The notes under the pieces are model-generated. The model had not been told where the DNA came from, made no database searches, and saw only the letters and a program-made list of their open reading frames with translations. DNA of 64,000 nucleotides. Origin: Leifsonia sp. 71-9 (GTDB lineage: Bacteria; Actinomycetota; Actinomycetes; Actinomycetales; Microbacteriaceae). Shown piece after piece: positions 19,270 through 27,897 of the stretch. Where the stretch lies: positions 520,255 to 584,254 of the forward strand of contig NZ_MKVJ01000017.1 in assembly GCF_001898805.1 (NCBI RefSeq). Reading direction: 5' to 3'. Numbering within the stretch: the first letter of the stretch is position 1; every line of letters starts with the position of its first letter. Made by a program: the position numbers and the translations under genes.

Positions 19270-19298
19270 CCCGGCGGCGGAAGGGATCCGCCGCCGGG
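19270..19298 (-). terminator. Intercistronic hairpin between binding-protein and permease genes
   Basis: Arms CCCGGCGGCGGA (19270-19281) and TCCGCCGCCGGG (19287-19298) form a perfect 12-bp stem with a 5-base loop, directly after the binding-protein stop. There is no T-run, so it fits an RNA-protecting or partially terminating element that raises binding protein over permease, comparable in position to the elements at 7215-7250 and 34,810-34,844. Confidence 0.65.
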
Positions 19299-19308
19299 CA
19301 CCGGGGAG

Positions 19309-20994
19309 TCACTTGACGGGCTTCAGCGACTTCGCGATGTAGCCGATGTTGCCGGAGAGCCAGTTGGACGGCGTCGCCCAGAGGTTCTCCGTCGTGGGCA
19401 TCCCGGTGAAGTACTGGTCGCGGTAGGTGGTGACCGCGCCGTTCTGGCTCAGGATGATGTACGGCTGGTTCTCGGCGAAGTAGGTGCCGAGCGCCTGGTA
19501 GGCGCTGGTCAGCTTAGCCGGGTCGTTGGTCCCGCCCGCCTCGGCGATGAGCCCGTCGACCGTCGGGTCGTCGAACCGCACGAAGTTGGCGTTCGCCGGC
19601 TTGCCGACGGGTGCGCTCTTGGCCGAGTCGAGGCTGTCGCTGAACTGCTGGAACGGGTTGGGGCCGGTCGGGATGCGGTCGTCCAGCAGGTCGAACGTGC
19701 CGTTCTGCCGGGCGGTGGAGTAGGCGCCGAGCGACAGCTCCTCCGGGGTCGCGGTGACGCCGATCTTGGCGAAGTCCTGCACGAGGAGCTGGTTGGCCGT
19801 GATGGTGTCGGTGTAGCCCGTGACGGTGCTGAGCTTGAAGGTCACCGGGCGGCCGTCCTTGCCGAGCAGCTTGCCGGAGCCGTCGTAGCTGTAGCCCGCG
19901 CCGGTGAGGATCTTCTTCGCCTGCTCGATGTCCTGGTCGAGCGTCTTCCCCTTGTAGGCGGCGGGGATGTACGCCTCGTCGCGCGGCTGGAGGAGGCTGG
20001 TCGGGTTGGCCGGGGTGTCGGTGCCGCCGAAGGCCTGCTTGATGATCGCGTCGCGGTCGATCGACAGGCTGAGGGCCTGGCGGAAGGCCAGGTCGTCGAA
20101 CGGCGCCTTGCTGAGGTTGGGCATGAGGACCTTGATGTCCGCGGGGATCGACGTGTACTTGTTGTACTTCGGGTCCTTGTCGACGAACGACTTCTGCACG
20201 TCCTGCAGGGCGATGCCGGCCCAGTCGATCTGTCCCGCGTTGAGCGAGTTGAGCGCCGCGGCGTTGCCCGTGGAGGTGACGAGGCGGATGCCGGGGATGC
20301 CCGGCTGGCCCTGCTGGTAGTAGTCCTTGTTGGCGGTCAGCGTCACCGACTGCGGCGTGAACTGGCCGAAGTCGAACGCGCCGGTCCCGACCGGCTTCTG
20401 GTTGGTCGTCTTGGACGGGTCCGGGATCGACTTCCAGATGTGCTCGGGCACGATGAACGTGAGCCCGAGGAGGCGGTACTCGTTCGGGTAGTCCGGCTGG
20501 GTGAGGGTGATGGTGGCGTGCGTGTCGTCCACGGCCTTCGCCTCGGCGATCTTGAGCCCGTAGAGGTTGATCGCCGGGTTCGCCTTGATCAGGTTGTACG
20601 TGTACGCGACGTCGGCGGCGGTGAACGGCTTGCCGTCCTGCCAGGTGACGCCGTCGCGCAGGGTGACGGTGTAGGTGAGGCCGTCGGGCGAGACGGTGTA
20701 CTCCGTGCCGAGCCAGGGCTGGGGCTTCTCGTTCTTGGCGGAGTTGAAGTAGAAGAGGGGCTCGTAGACGGCGCCCAGGATCGCGCCGTTCGCGCCGTAG
20801 GCGACGTCGGTGGCGAACGGGTTGAAGTTGTTGGTGAGGTTGCCCGGGTTGCCGGAATAGACGTTGATGTAGCGCGAGCTGCTGCTGGTGTTCGATGAGC
20901 CGTCGCCGGCGCATCCCGTGATGATCAGCGTGACGGCTGCCACGGATGCCAGCGCCGCAGCCACTCGCATCTTCATTGACCTGCGTGGGTGCAC
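19309..20994 (-). CDS. Solute-binding lipoprotein of Dpp-type importer, second system
   Basis: A 561-residue SBP_bac_5-type lipoprotein. The signal peptide ends at LIITGC (Cys28 lipid site), followed by a Ser/Asn-rich spacer. Family landmarks include NPFATDVAYGANGAILGAVYEPLFYFN, LGTEYTVSPDGLTYTVTLRDGVTWQDGKPFTAADVAYTYN and DDLAFRQALSLSIDRDAI. GTG 20994 is preferred over ATG 20976 because GAGGAGA (21001-21007) is well placed only for the GTG. First gene of the importer operon, transcribed divergently from the dehydrogenase gene at 21,159. Substrate is probably the compound processed by the 21-30 kb genes. Confidence 0.92.
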   Translation of the reverse strand: MHPRRSMKMRVAAALASVAAVTLIITGCAGDGSSNTSSSSRYINVYSGNPGNLTNNFNPFATDVAYGANGAILGAVYEPLFYFNSAKNEKPQPWLGTEYTVSPDGLTYTVTLRDGVTWQDGKPFTAADVAYTYNLIKANPAINLYGLKIAEAKAVDDTHATITLTQPDYPNEYRLLGLTFIVPEHIWKSIPDPSKTTNQKPVGTGAFDFGQFTPQSVTLTANKDYYQQGQPGIPGIRLVTSTGNAAALNSLNAGQIDWAGIALQDVQKSFVDKDPKYNKYTSIPADIKVLMPNLSKAPFDDLAFRQALSLSIDRDAIIKQAFGGTDTPANPTSLLQPRDEAYIPAAYKGKTLDQDIEQAKKILTGAGYSYDGSGKLLGKDGRPVTFKLSTVTGYTDTITANQLLVQDFAKIGVTATPEELSLGAYSTARQNGTFDLLDDRIPTGPNPFQQFSDSLDSAKSAPVGKPANANFVRFDDPTVDGLIAEAGGTNDPAKLTSAYQALGTYFAENQPYIILSQNGAVTTYRDQYFTGMPTTENLWATPSNWLSGNIGYIAKSLKPVK

Positions 20995-21030
20995 TTCACT
21001 TCTCCTCGGTATCGGGGTGGGTTGACCGAG

Positions 21031-21060
21031 AGCATACATAGCGGTCACTAGAGGTAGCAA
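21031..21060 (-). promoter_or_regulatory. Putative promoter of the second Dpp importer operon
   Basis: On the - strand, TTGCTA (21060-21055) and TATGCT (21036-21031) are separated by 18 bases and lie about 40-60 bases before the binding-protein start. The surrounding 100 bases are strikingly AT-rich for this genome, as expected of a divergent control region. Confidence 0.5.
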
Positions 21061-21091
21061 GAGGTATTTTGTTTCCAGAAGATTACGGCTT

Positions 21092-21105
21092 TAGGTATAG
21101 ACCAA
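21092..21105. promoter_or_regulatory. Candidate GntR/HutC operator in divergent control region
   Basis: TAGGTATAGACCAA contains GGTATAGACC, one base from the symmetrical GGTCTAGACC core recognised by HutC-subfamily GntR proteins such as DasR. It lies between the importer operon and the Gfo/Idh operon that encodes a GntR/UTRA protein, so that protein is the likely ligand-responsive binder. Binding is inferred, not shown. Confidence 0.45.
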
Positions 21106-21158
21106 ATGCGTACCACATGGCTACTATGACAAACACCCACCGCCCCACAGGAGGAAAT

Positions 21159-22199
21159 GTGATTCGAGTCGGTCTTCTCGGTTCCGGTTTCATCGCCGAC
21201 ACCTACGCTGACGCCCTGCAAGACGTCCGCGGAGCCGAGATCGTTGCCACCTACTCCCGCGACCTCGCCCGCGCCGAGGCCTTCGCGGAGAAGTGGGGGC
21301 CCATCGCGCGCCAGTACGACGACATCGCGGGGCTCTGCGCCGATCCGGAGGTGGACCTCGTCGTCATCGCCCTCCCCAACGAGGCGCACGTGGAGGCCGT
21401 CCGGATCGCCGCCGCGGCCGGCAAGGGCATCGTCTGCACCAAGCCCCTCGCGCGCACCGGCGCCGAGGCGGCCGAGATCGTGCGGATCGTGCGCGAGGCC
21501 GGTGTCTGGCACGGGTACGCCGAGAGCTCGGTCTTCTCGCCCAACATCGCCAAGGCCCACCAGATGGTCACCGCGGGCGCCATCGGCGCGCCCCTGACCA
21601 TGCGGGCGCGGGAGGCGCACTCCGGCCCGCACGCCCCGCACTTCTGGGACGCCGAGACGGCCGGCGGCGGCGCCCTGCTCGATATGGGGTGCCACACCGT
21701 CGAGTCGGCCCGCCACTTCTTCGGCAAGGACAACCCGGTCACCGAGGTCTTCGCCTGGGGGTCGACCATGGTCCACACCGACAAGACGACGGGAGAGGAC
21801 ACGGCGATCGCGCTCCTGAAGTTCGCCGGCGGCCAGCTCGCGCAGATCGAGTCGTCGTGGATCGAGAAGGGCGGGATGCAGCTGCGCCACGAGCTCGTCG
21901 GCACCGCCGGCCGCCTGGTGACCGACACCTCCCACACTCCGGTCTGGGGGTTCATCGAGAACCCCGCGGGCTACCTCGTCGAGAAGGCCGACGCCGAGAC
22001 CGGGTGGGTGTACCCGGTGCCGGAGGAGGCGCGCGCGTACGGCTTCAGCCAGGAGATGCGGCACTTCGTCGAGCGTTTCGCCGCCGGGACGACCCCGGAC
22101 GAGACCTTCGATGACGGCTTCATCGTGAACTGCATCCTCGACGCCTGCTACACCTCCATGCGCACGGGCGTCTGGGAGACGGTGAGCTTCGAGCGATGA
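21159..22199 (+). CDS. Gfo/Idh/MocA-family sugar dehydrogenase
   Basis: A 346-residue NAD(P)-dependent dehydrogenase. The N-terminal RVGLLGSGFIADTY is the GxGxxA dinucleotide loop. The usual EKP is TKP (VCTKPLARTG): the catalytic Lys is kept and Glu changed to Thr. GGGALLDMGCHTVESARHFFG supplies the C-terminal-domain DxGxH motif with the catalytic His. GTG 21159 follows AGGAGG (21149-21154); earlier in-frame starts lie in the control region. It heads an operon with a GntR regulator, copper amine oxidase and further sugar enzymes, divergent from the second Dpp importer. Substrate unknown. Confidence 0.9.
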   Translation: MIRVGLLGSGFIADTYADALQDVRGAEIVATYSRDLARAEAFAEKWGPIARQYDDIAGLCADPEVDLVVIALPNEAHVEAVRIAAAAGKGIVCTKPLARTGAEAAEIVRIVREAGVWHGYAESSVFSPNIAKAHQMVTAGAIGAPLTMRAREAHSGPHAPHFWDAETAGGGALLDMGCHTVESARHFFGKDNPVTEVFAWGSTMVHTDKTTGEDTAIALLKFAGGQLAQIESSWIEKGGMQLRHELVGTAGRLVTDTSHTPVWGFIENPAGYLVEKADAETGWVYPVPEEARAYGFSQEMRHFVERFAAGTTPDETFDDGFIVNCILDACYTSMRTGVWETVSFER

Positions 22200-22990
22200 C
22201 GCAGACGCCTGAAGCGGCCTCCCTGAGCATCGGCCAGGCGAGTGTCCGCACCGACTACCCCGACCCGCTGTGGGTGCAGGCCGCCGACTCCCTGCGGGGG
22301 CGGATCGCGAGCGGCGAGCTGCGGTCCGGCAGCCGCCTCCCGCCGGAGCGCGAGCTCTGCCAGCTCCTCGGCATCAGCCGGGTCACCCTGCGCAAGGCGC
22401 TGCAATCGCTCGTCGAGGACGGCGCGCTCGCTCCGTCGCACGGCCGCGGCTGGTACGTCTCGGGCGGGGGCGACACCCGCAACGAGTGGCCGAACAGCCT
22501 CGAGTCCTTCACCGAGACCGCCGCGCGGATGGGCCTCGCGGCCACGTCGCGCGTGCTGCGGGCGAGCACCGCGCCCGCGACCATCGACGACGCCGAGCTG
22601 CTCGGCATCGCGCCCGGGCTCCCGCTGTTCCGGCTCGGCCGCGTGCGCATGCTCGGCGGTGTGCCGATCGCGCTCGACTGGGCCCTCATCCCCGCGGCGC
22701 TCCTGCCGGACGCCGACCGGCACGACTTCGCGGTCGACTCCCTCTACGAGGCGCTCACCGCCGCGGGCAACGAGCTCGCGAACGCCGAGACGACGATCGA
22801 GGCGCGCGAAGCCGGGACCGACATCGCCGACCAGCTCGGCCTCGAAGCCGGCACCCCCACCCTCGTGATGCACCAGGTGGTGCGCAACCGCGCCGAGCGG
22901 GCCGTGCTCGCCTCGACCGTCCAGTACGCAGGCGACCGCTATCGCCTGCGCACCTACTTCGCCCGACACAACCGAACGGAGACCCTGTGA
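22196..22990 (+). CDS. GntR/HutC-type regulator with UTRA domain (paralogue of 9,757)
   Basis: A 264-residue regulator: winged helix (RLPPERELCQLLGISRVTLRKALQSL, about 48-75) with wing ending GRGWYVSGG, then a UTRA domain from about residue 110. Residues shared with the protein encoded at 9,757-10,530 run through both domains (NSLESFTETAARMGLAATSRVLRA), so they are close paralogues; the recognition helices are nearly identical, so they may bind similar operators and cross-regulate. ATG 22196 overlaps the dehydrogenase stop, and its own stop overlaps the next GTG. The nearest candidate site is the GGTATAGACC motif at 21,094-21,103. Confidence 0.9.
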   Translation: MTQTPEAASLSIGQASVRTDYPDPLWVQAADSLRGRIASGELRSGSRLPPERELCQLLGISRVTLRKALQSLVEDGALAPSHGRGWYVSGGGDTRNEWPNSLESFTETAARMGLAATSRVLRASTAPATIDDAELLGIAPGLPLFRLGRVRMLGGVPIALDWALIPAALLPDADRHDFAVDSLYEALTAAGNELANAETTIEAREAGTDIADQLGLEAGTPTLVMHQVVRNRAERAVLASTVQYAGDRYRLRTYFARHNRTETL

Positions 22991-25026
22991 CCGACACCGC
23001 CACGCCCGCGACGACGACCGTCGCCGCCGCCCTGGCCTCGCTCCGCCCGGAGGAGATCACCGCCGCGCGCGCCATCCTCGAACGCGACGGCCTGCTCGGC
23101 CCGGACACCCACGTGTCGTACTTCGGCCTGCTCGAGCAGGACAAGCGCACGCTGCTGGCGCCGGGCGCGGTGCCCGAGGCCCGCCGTTTCCGGGCGATGC
23201 TCGTGGACCTGGCCTCCGGCGCCTCGTTCGACGTCGTCGTGTGCCCGGCCGAGGACCGCGTCGTCTCCGCCGTCGAGCTCGACCCGGCGCAGGGGCAGGT
23301 CCCCGTCGTGCTGGCCGAGTTCGGGCTGGTGGAGGAGATCGTGCACCAGGACGCGCGCTGGCTGGCCGCCATGGCCAAGCGCGGGCTCACCGATCTGTCG
23401 ACGCTGCGGGTCAACCCGCTCTCGGCCGGAGTGCTCGCGCCCGAGGAGAGCGGCCGCCGCATCCAGCGCTGCTTCACCTTCGTGCAGAAGACCCCGGACG
23501 ATCTCGGCTGGGCGCACCCGGTCGACGGCGTCACCGTGATGGTCGACGTGGTCACCCGCGAGGTCCTCGACGTCATCGACTACGTCGACCTCCCGGTGCC
23601 GCAGGAGGACGGCAACTTCCACCTCCCGGAGTGGGTCGGCAAGCCCCCGCGGGCCGGGCTCAAGCCGATCGAGATCACCCAGCCGGAGGGACCGAGCTTC
23701 ACGATCGACGATGACGGCGTGCTGTCGTGGGCCGGCTGGAAGCTGCAGGTCTCGTTCGACCAGCGCGAAGGGCTGGTCTTCCACAACGTCTCGATCGACG
23801 ACGACGGCGAACAGCGTCCGGTGCTGTACCGGGCCTCCATCGCCGAGATGATGGTGCCGTACGGCGACCCGAGCCCGCAGCGCTGGTTCCAGAACTTCTT
23901 CGACTGCGGCGAGTACCTCCTCGGCGGCTTCGCGAACTCCCTCGAGCTGGGCTGCGACTGCGTCGGCGACATCACCTACCTCGACGCGACGCTGGCAGAC
24001 AACGCGGGCGAGGTGCGCGTGGTGCCGCAGGCGATCTGCATCCACGAGGAGGACACCGGGATCCTCTGGAAGCACTTCGACAACTGGAACGGCTCCAGCG
24101 ACTCCCGCCGCAACCGCCGCCTGGTGGTCAGCTTCTTCGTGACCGTCGGCAACTACGACTACGGCTTCTACTGGTACTTCTCGCTCGACGGCGCGATCGA
24201 GCTGGAGGTGAAGGCGACGGGCGTCGTGTTCACCTCCGCCTATCCCGGGCCCGGCTACGCGTACGCCTCCGAGCTCGCCCCCGGGCTGGGGGCGCCGTAC
24301 CACCAGCACCTCTTCTCCGCCCGGCTCGACATGATGGTCGACGGGACGAGGAACAACGTGGACGAGCTGGAGGCGGTGCTCGTGCCGCGCGGACCGGAGA
24401 ACCCGACCGGCACCGGCATCACCCAGACCGTCACCCGGCTGCGCACCGAGAAGGAGGCGCAGCGGATGGCCGACAACGCCCGCGGCCGCGTCTGGCTGGT
24501 CTCGAACCCGCACAAGCAGAACCGCCTCGGTCGCGACGTCGGCTACGTGCTCTTCCCCGAGGGCCGGCCGGCCCTGCTGGCGGACGAGCAGTCGGACATC
24601 CACGCGCGCGCGACCTACTCGGCCAAGCACCTGTGGGTCACCCCGTACGAGCCGGGCGAGCTGTACCCGGCCGGCGATCTCGTCAACATGCACCCCGGCG
24701 GTGCCGGACTGCCCGCCTGGACCGCCGCGGACCGCGACGTGGAGGACGCCGACGTGGTGCTGTGGCACACCTTCGGGCTCACGCACTTCCCGCGCATCGA
24801 GGACTGGCCGATCATGCCGGTCGACTCCGCCGGCTTCGTGCTGAAGCCGCACGGGTTCTTCGGCGCGAACCCGACCATGGACATCCCGGAGCCGGCGGCC
24901 CACTGCGCACCGGGCCAGCACGGGCACGGGCACGCGGCACCCGAGCACGCGAGCCACGGCCACGAAGGCCACGGCCACGACGGCCACGACCACGACGGCC
25001 ACGACCACGAAGGGCGCCACGCATGA
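22987..25026 (+). CDS. Copper-containing primary amine oxidase with His-rich C-terminal tail
   Basis: A 679-residue copper amine oxidase that converts a primary amine to an aldehyde, ammonia and hydrogen peroxide. Key residues are present: catalytic base Asp306 (NFFDCGEY), TPQ precursor Tyr390 in T-V-G-N-Y-D, copper ligands His439 and His441 (YHQHLF), and a third His in the HTFGLTHFPRIEDWPIMP segment (His600 best fits). No signal peptide is visible, so it is probably cytoplasmic. The last 40 residues are exceptional, with 14 His in GH/DH pairs, like copper or nickel chaperone tails. GTG 22987 overlaps the regulator stop. A deaminating oxidase among sugar dehydrogenases suggests an amine-bearing sugar or aglycone, and the aldehyde dehydrogenase at 28,861 could remove the aldehyde. 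Confidence 0.93.
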   Translation: MTDTATPATTTVAAALASLRPEEITAARAILERDGLLGPDTHVSYFGLLEQDKRTLLAPGAVPEARRFRAMLVDLASGASFDVVVCPAEDRVVSAVELDPAQGQVPVVLAEFGLVEEIVHQDARWLAAMAKRGLTDLSTLRVNPLSAGVLAPEESGRRIQRCFTFVQKTPDDLGWAHPVDGVTVMVDVVTREVLDVIDYVDLPVPQEDGNFHLPEWVGKPPRAGLKPIEITQPEGPSFTIDDDGVLSWAGWKLQVSFDQREGLVFHNVSIDDDGEQRPVLYRASIAEMMVPYGDPSPQRWFQNFFDCGEYLLGGFANSLELGCDCVGDITYLDATLADNAGEVRVVPQAICIHEEDTGILWKHFDNWNGSSDSRRNRRLVVSFFVTVGNYDYGFYWYFSLDGAIELEVKATGVVFTSAYPGPGYAYASELAPGLGAPYHQHLFSARLDMMVDGTRNNVDELEAVLVPRGPENPTGTGITQTVTRLRTEKEAQRMADNARGRVWLVSNPHKQNRLGRDVGYVLFPEGRPALLADEQSDIHARATYSAKHLWVTPYEPGELYPAGDLVNMHPGGAGLPAWTAADRDVEDADVVLWHTFGLTHFPRIEDWPIMPVDSAGFVLKPHGFFGANPTMDIPEPAAHCAPGQHGHGHAAPEHASHGHEGHGHDGHDHDGHDHEGRHA

Positions 25027-25727
25027 GTCTCGGCATCCAGCTCTACAGCGTCCGAGACGACATCGGACCGGACCAGCTGACCGCCACCCTCACCCGGCTC
25101 GCCGGCTTCGGGTTCACCCACGCGGAGCCCTACGACATCCTGAGCGACACCGAAGGCCTGAACGCGGCCCTCGACGCCGCCGGGCTGCAGGCCGAGACGG
25201 CGCACGCCAAGATCACCGAGCTCGACCACGAGCGCGTGCTCGACGCGGCGGAACGGCTCGGCATCGGCACGGTCATCGTCCCGTTCGTGCCTCCCGCGAG
25301 CATCGCGGATCGCGACGGGGTGCTCGCGCTCGCCGCGGCGATCAACGCCCTCGTCCCCGTGGCCGCCGACCGGGGGATCCGCCTCGGCTATCACAACCAC
25401 GACTTCGAGTTCGCGCAGCGCATCGGCGACCGCACGGTCTACGACGTGCTCGTCGACGCGCTCGACCCGGCCGTGGTCCTGGAGCTCGACACGTACTGGG
25501 CCGCCGTCGGCGGGGAGGACGTGAACACGCTCCTCCCGCGGCTGGGCGAGCGGGTGCGCTTCCTCCACGTGAAGGAGGACGGGACGAACCCGTTCGACGT
25601 CGCCGAGGTCGTCGGTCTCGCCTCCGCGCTCGAGCTGCCGGTCGTCGAGGTGGTCGTGCACGAGGGGGACGTGTTCCCGCTGATCGAGCGCAACGCCGAC
25701 TTCTTCTCCGGGCTGGTGCGGGCATGA
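25023..25727 (+). CDS. Sugar phosphate isomerase/epimerase-like TIM-barrel protein
   Basis: A 234-residue xylose-isomerase-like TIM barrel: GIQLYSVRDDI at the start, HAKITELD, LGYHNHDFEF, VVLELDTYWAAVGGEDVNTLL and VRFLHVKEDG are the ordered metal and substrate motifs of this family. It is short for the family but complete. ATG 25023 overlaps the amine oxidase stop, and the next dehydrogenase overlaps its own stop, so it is translated with both. The SVRDD and YHNHDFEF motifs resemble enzymes acting on keto-sugars from Gfo/Idh dehydrogenases. It is one of three such barrels in the window (others at 7,937 and 43,396). Confidence 0.87.
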   Translation: MSLGIQLYSVRDDIGPDQLTATLTRLAGFGFTHAEPYDILSDTEGLNAALDAAGLQAETAHAKITELDHERVLDAAERLGIGTVIVPFVPPASIADRDGVLALAAAINALVPVAADRGIRLGYHNHDFEFAQRIGDRTVYDVLVDALDPAVVLELDTYWAAVGGEDVNTLLPRLGERVRFLHVKEDGTNPFDVAEVVGLASALELPVVEVVVHEGDVFPLIERNADFFSGLVRA

Positions 25728-26881
25728 CGGCCACGGGCGTCGGCATCGTCGGGGCCGGCAACATCTCCGACGAGTACCTCAGGTCGCTGGCGACCTACCC
25801 GGACGTGCGCGTCGTCGCGATCGCCGACCTCGACCCGGACCGCGCCCGCGCCCAGGCCGAGCGCTTCGGGGTGCCGGAGGCGGTGACGGTGGAGCAGCTC
25901 CTCGCGCGCGACGACGTCGAGATCGTGGTCAACCTGACCATCCCGGCCGCGCACGCCGAGGTCGCGCTCGCCGCCATCGCCGCGGGGAAGCACGTGTGGG
26001 GCGAGAAGCCGCTCACCCTCGATCTGGCGACCGCCCGCGCGGTGCTCGACGCGGCGGCGGACGCGGGGGTCGTGGTCGCGAACGCGCCGGACACCATCCT
26101 GGGCGAGGGCATCCAGAACGCGCACCGGCTGCTCGCGGAGGGCGCGATCGGGGAGCCGCGCACGCTGCTCACCCTCATGCAGGGACCGGGACCGGACGCC
26201 TGGCATCCGCGGCCGCAGTTCCTGTTCGCGCGCGGAGCCGGCCCGCTCTTCGACATCGGCCCGTACTACGTGAGCACGATGATCCAGCTGCTCGGACCGA
26301 TCGCGTCGGTGGAGGCCGTCGGCCAGCGCCCGCGCGCCGAGCGCGTCGTCGGCTCCGGACCGGACGCGGGCACGCGGTTCCCGGTCGAGGTCGACACGCA
26401 CCTCAGCGTGCTCACGCGCTTCGCCTCCGGCGTCGTCGGGACCTCCGTCTACAGCTTCGACTCGCCCCGGCGCCGCCAGGCGTTCGAGATCACCGGGGCG
26501 GACGGCGTGCTGGAGGTTCCGGTCAGCGGCTTCGACGGAGCGACCCGCGTGCTCGCGGGCGACGACCGCGAGACCGACTGGGTCGAGGTGCCGCCGCCCG
26601 GCGTGCACCGCGAACGCGGCGTTGGCGTGCTCGAACTCGCCCGCGCCCTGCGCGACGGCCGCGCGCCGCGCGCCTCGGGGGAGCTCGCGCTGCACGCCCT
26701 CGAGGTGATGCTCGCGATCGAGCGATCGGCCGAGACGGGCACGGCCGTCGCGATCGAGAGCACCGCTCCCGTCGTGGAGCCGTTGCCGACAGAGTGGGAT
26801 CCGACGGCGTCGACGCCGCACGGGACCGCACCATCCACGTCGGGAGGAACCCTCCCGGCACCAGCTAGGGGAGTCCGATGA
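25724..26881 (+). CDS. Gfo/Idh/MocA-family dehydrogenase (GPYY subtype)
   Basis: A 385-residue dehydrogenase: GVGIVGAGNISDEYLRSL (dinucleotide loop), WGEKPLTLDLA (EKP with catalytic Lys), and PLFDIGPYYVSTMIQLLG, where a Tyr-Tyr pair replaces the classical DxGxHxxD histidine motif. The same PLFD-GPYY variant occurs in the protein encoded at 58,646-59,743, so these two form a subtype within the window. C-terminal EVMLAIERSAETG is usual. ATG 25724 overlaps the TIM-barrel stop. A long Thr/Pro-rich tail (about 25 residues) precedes the stop, which overlaps the SIS gene start. Probably NAD(P)-dependent oxidation of a sugar hydroxyl. Confidence 0.9.
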   Translation: MTATGVGIVGAGNISDEYLRSLATYPDVRVVAIADLDPDRARAQAERFGVPEAVTVEQLLARDDVEIVVNLTIPAAHAEVALAAIAAGKHVWGEKPLTLDLATARAVLDAAADAGVVVANAPDTILGEGIQNAHRLLAEGAIGEPRTLLTLMQGPGPDAWHPRPQFLFARGAGPLFDIGPYYVSTMIQLLGPIASVEAVGQRPRAERVVGSGPDAGTRFPVEVDTHLSVLTRFASGVVGTSVYSFDSPRRRQAFEITGADGVLEVPVSGFDGATRVLAGDDRETDWVEVPPPGVHRERGVGVLELARALRDGRAPRASGELALHALEVMLAIERSAETGTAVAIESTAPVVEPLPTEWDPTASTPHGTAPSTSGGTLPAPARGVR

Positions 26882-27897
26882 ACGGGTACATCACTTTCGC
26901 GTCCGCCCGCGCGACGCAGGCCGAGGAGCTCGGGCGCGCGATCCCGCAGATCGCCGACCAGATCGCGGCACGCGCCGACCGGGGCCAGCTCGCGGGACCG
27001 GGCCCGATCTTCGTGGGCATCGGCGCGAGCCTCGCCGCGGCGTGCGCACCGGTGTGGTCGCTGCGTTCGCGCGGCATCCACTCGTGGCGGCTCGGCGCGG
27101 GCGACTACCCGCTGCCGTTCCCGCACAGCGCGCACCCCATCGTCGGCATCTCGCAGAGCGGCCGCAGCGCCGAGACGCTCGCCGTGCTCGAATCCGTGCC
27201 CGAGGAGCTGCGGTTCGCCGTGGTCAACAGCGAGCCGTCCCCGATCGGCCGGATCGCGTCCAGCCTGTCGCTCGGCAACCTCGCCGACAGCTACGCGTCC
27301 ACGCTCGGCTACACGGCGACCATCGCCGCGCTCGGGATGCTCGCCGACGGCTGGGACGGCGGCCGACCGGACCAGGGCTGGTCCACCCTCGCCGAGACGT
27401 TCGCCGACGCGGAGGAGCGGCTCGCCGCACCGGTCGCGGCGCTGGCCGAGCTGTTCGCGACGGTCTCGTCGAGCGACTTCGTCGGTGCCGGTCCGGCCGT
27501 CGGCTCGGCCGAGGCCGGTGCCCTGCTGTTCCGCGAGGTCGCCCGCATCCCCGCGACCGGGATGAGCACGCGCCAGTACCTGCACGGCTCGATGGAGTCC
27601 GCCGGCGACGGCGTGCACGTGGTCTTCGGCGACAGCAGGGAGCTCGATCTGGCGACGACGCTCGCCGACGCGGGCCATCACGTCGTGCTGATCACGGGCG
27701 AGCAGGTCCCGGGATCGCGGACCCTGCACCCGGTGCGGCTCCCGAAGCTCCCGGCGCCCCAGCGCGCGATCCTGGAGGCCCTGGTGATGCAGCAGCTCGT
27801 GGGGGCCGTCGCCGACGTGCGCGGCGTCGACATCGAGGAGTTCGTCTTCCACAACGCGGACACGAAGGTGCCCGCGGACGCGGGAGGGGTCGCGTGA
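26878..27897 (+). CDS. SIS-domain sugar isomerase (GlmS/AgaS-like)
   Basis: A 339-residue protein with two SIS folds. The first contains IFVGIGASLAAACAPV and VGISQSGRSAETLAV, the phosphosugar-binding S-x-S-G-x-(S/T)-x-E/D pattern; the second has FVGAGPAVGSAEAGALLFREVARIPATGMSTRQYLHG, the layout of the GlmS isomerase domain and of AgaS-type deaminase/isomerases. No glutamine amidotransferase domain is present, so it would use or release ammonia or bind phosphosugars. ATG 26878 overlaps the previous stop. With the following kinase it suggests amino-sugar-phosphate processing, consistent with the amine oxidase upstream. Confidence 0.85.
   Translation: MNGYITFASARATQAEELGRAIPQIADQIAARADRGQLAGPGPIFVGIGASLAAACAPVWSLRSRGIHSWRLGAGDYPLPFPHSAHPIVGISQSGRSAETLAVLESVPEELRFAVVNSEPSPIGRIASSLSLGNLADSYASTLGYTATIAALGMLADGWDGGRPDQGWSTLAETFADAEERLAAPVAALAELFATVSSSDFVGAGPAVGSAEAGALLFREVARIPATGMSTRQYLHGSMESAGDGVHVVFGDSRELDLATTLADAGHHVVLITGEQVPGSRTLHPVRLPKLPAPQRAILEALVMQQLVGAVADVRGVDIEEFVFHNADTKVPADAGGVA

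Noticed and set aside
21069-21158. N-terminal extension of the Gfo/Idh gene to position 21069
   Set aside because: This stretch holds the AT-rich control region and candidate operator, while AGGAGG at 21149 supports GTG 21159 as the start.
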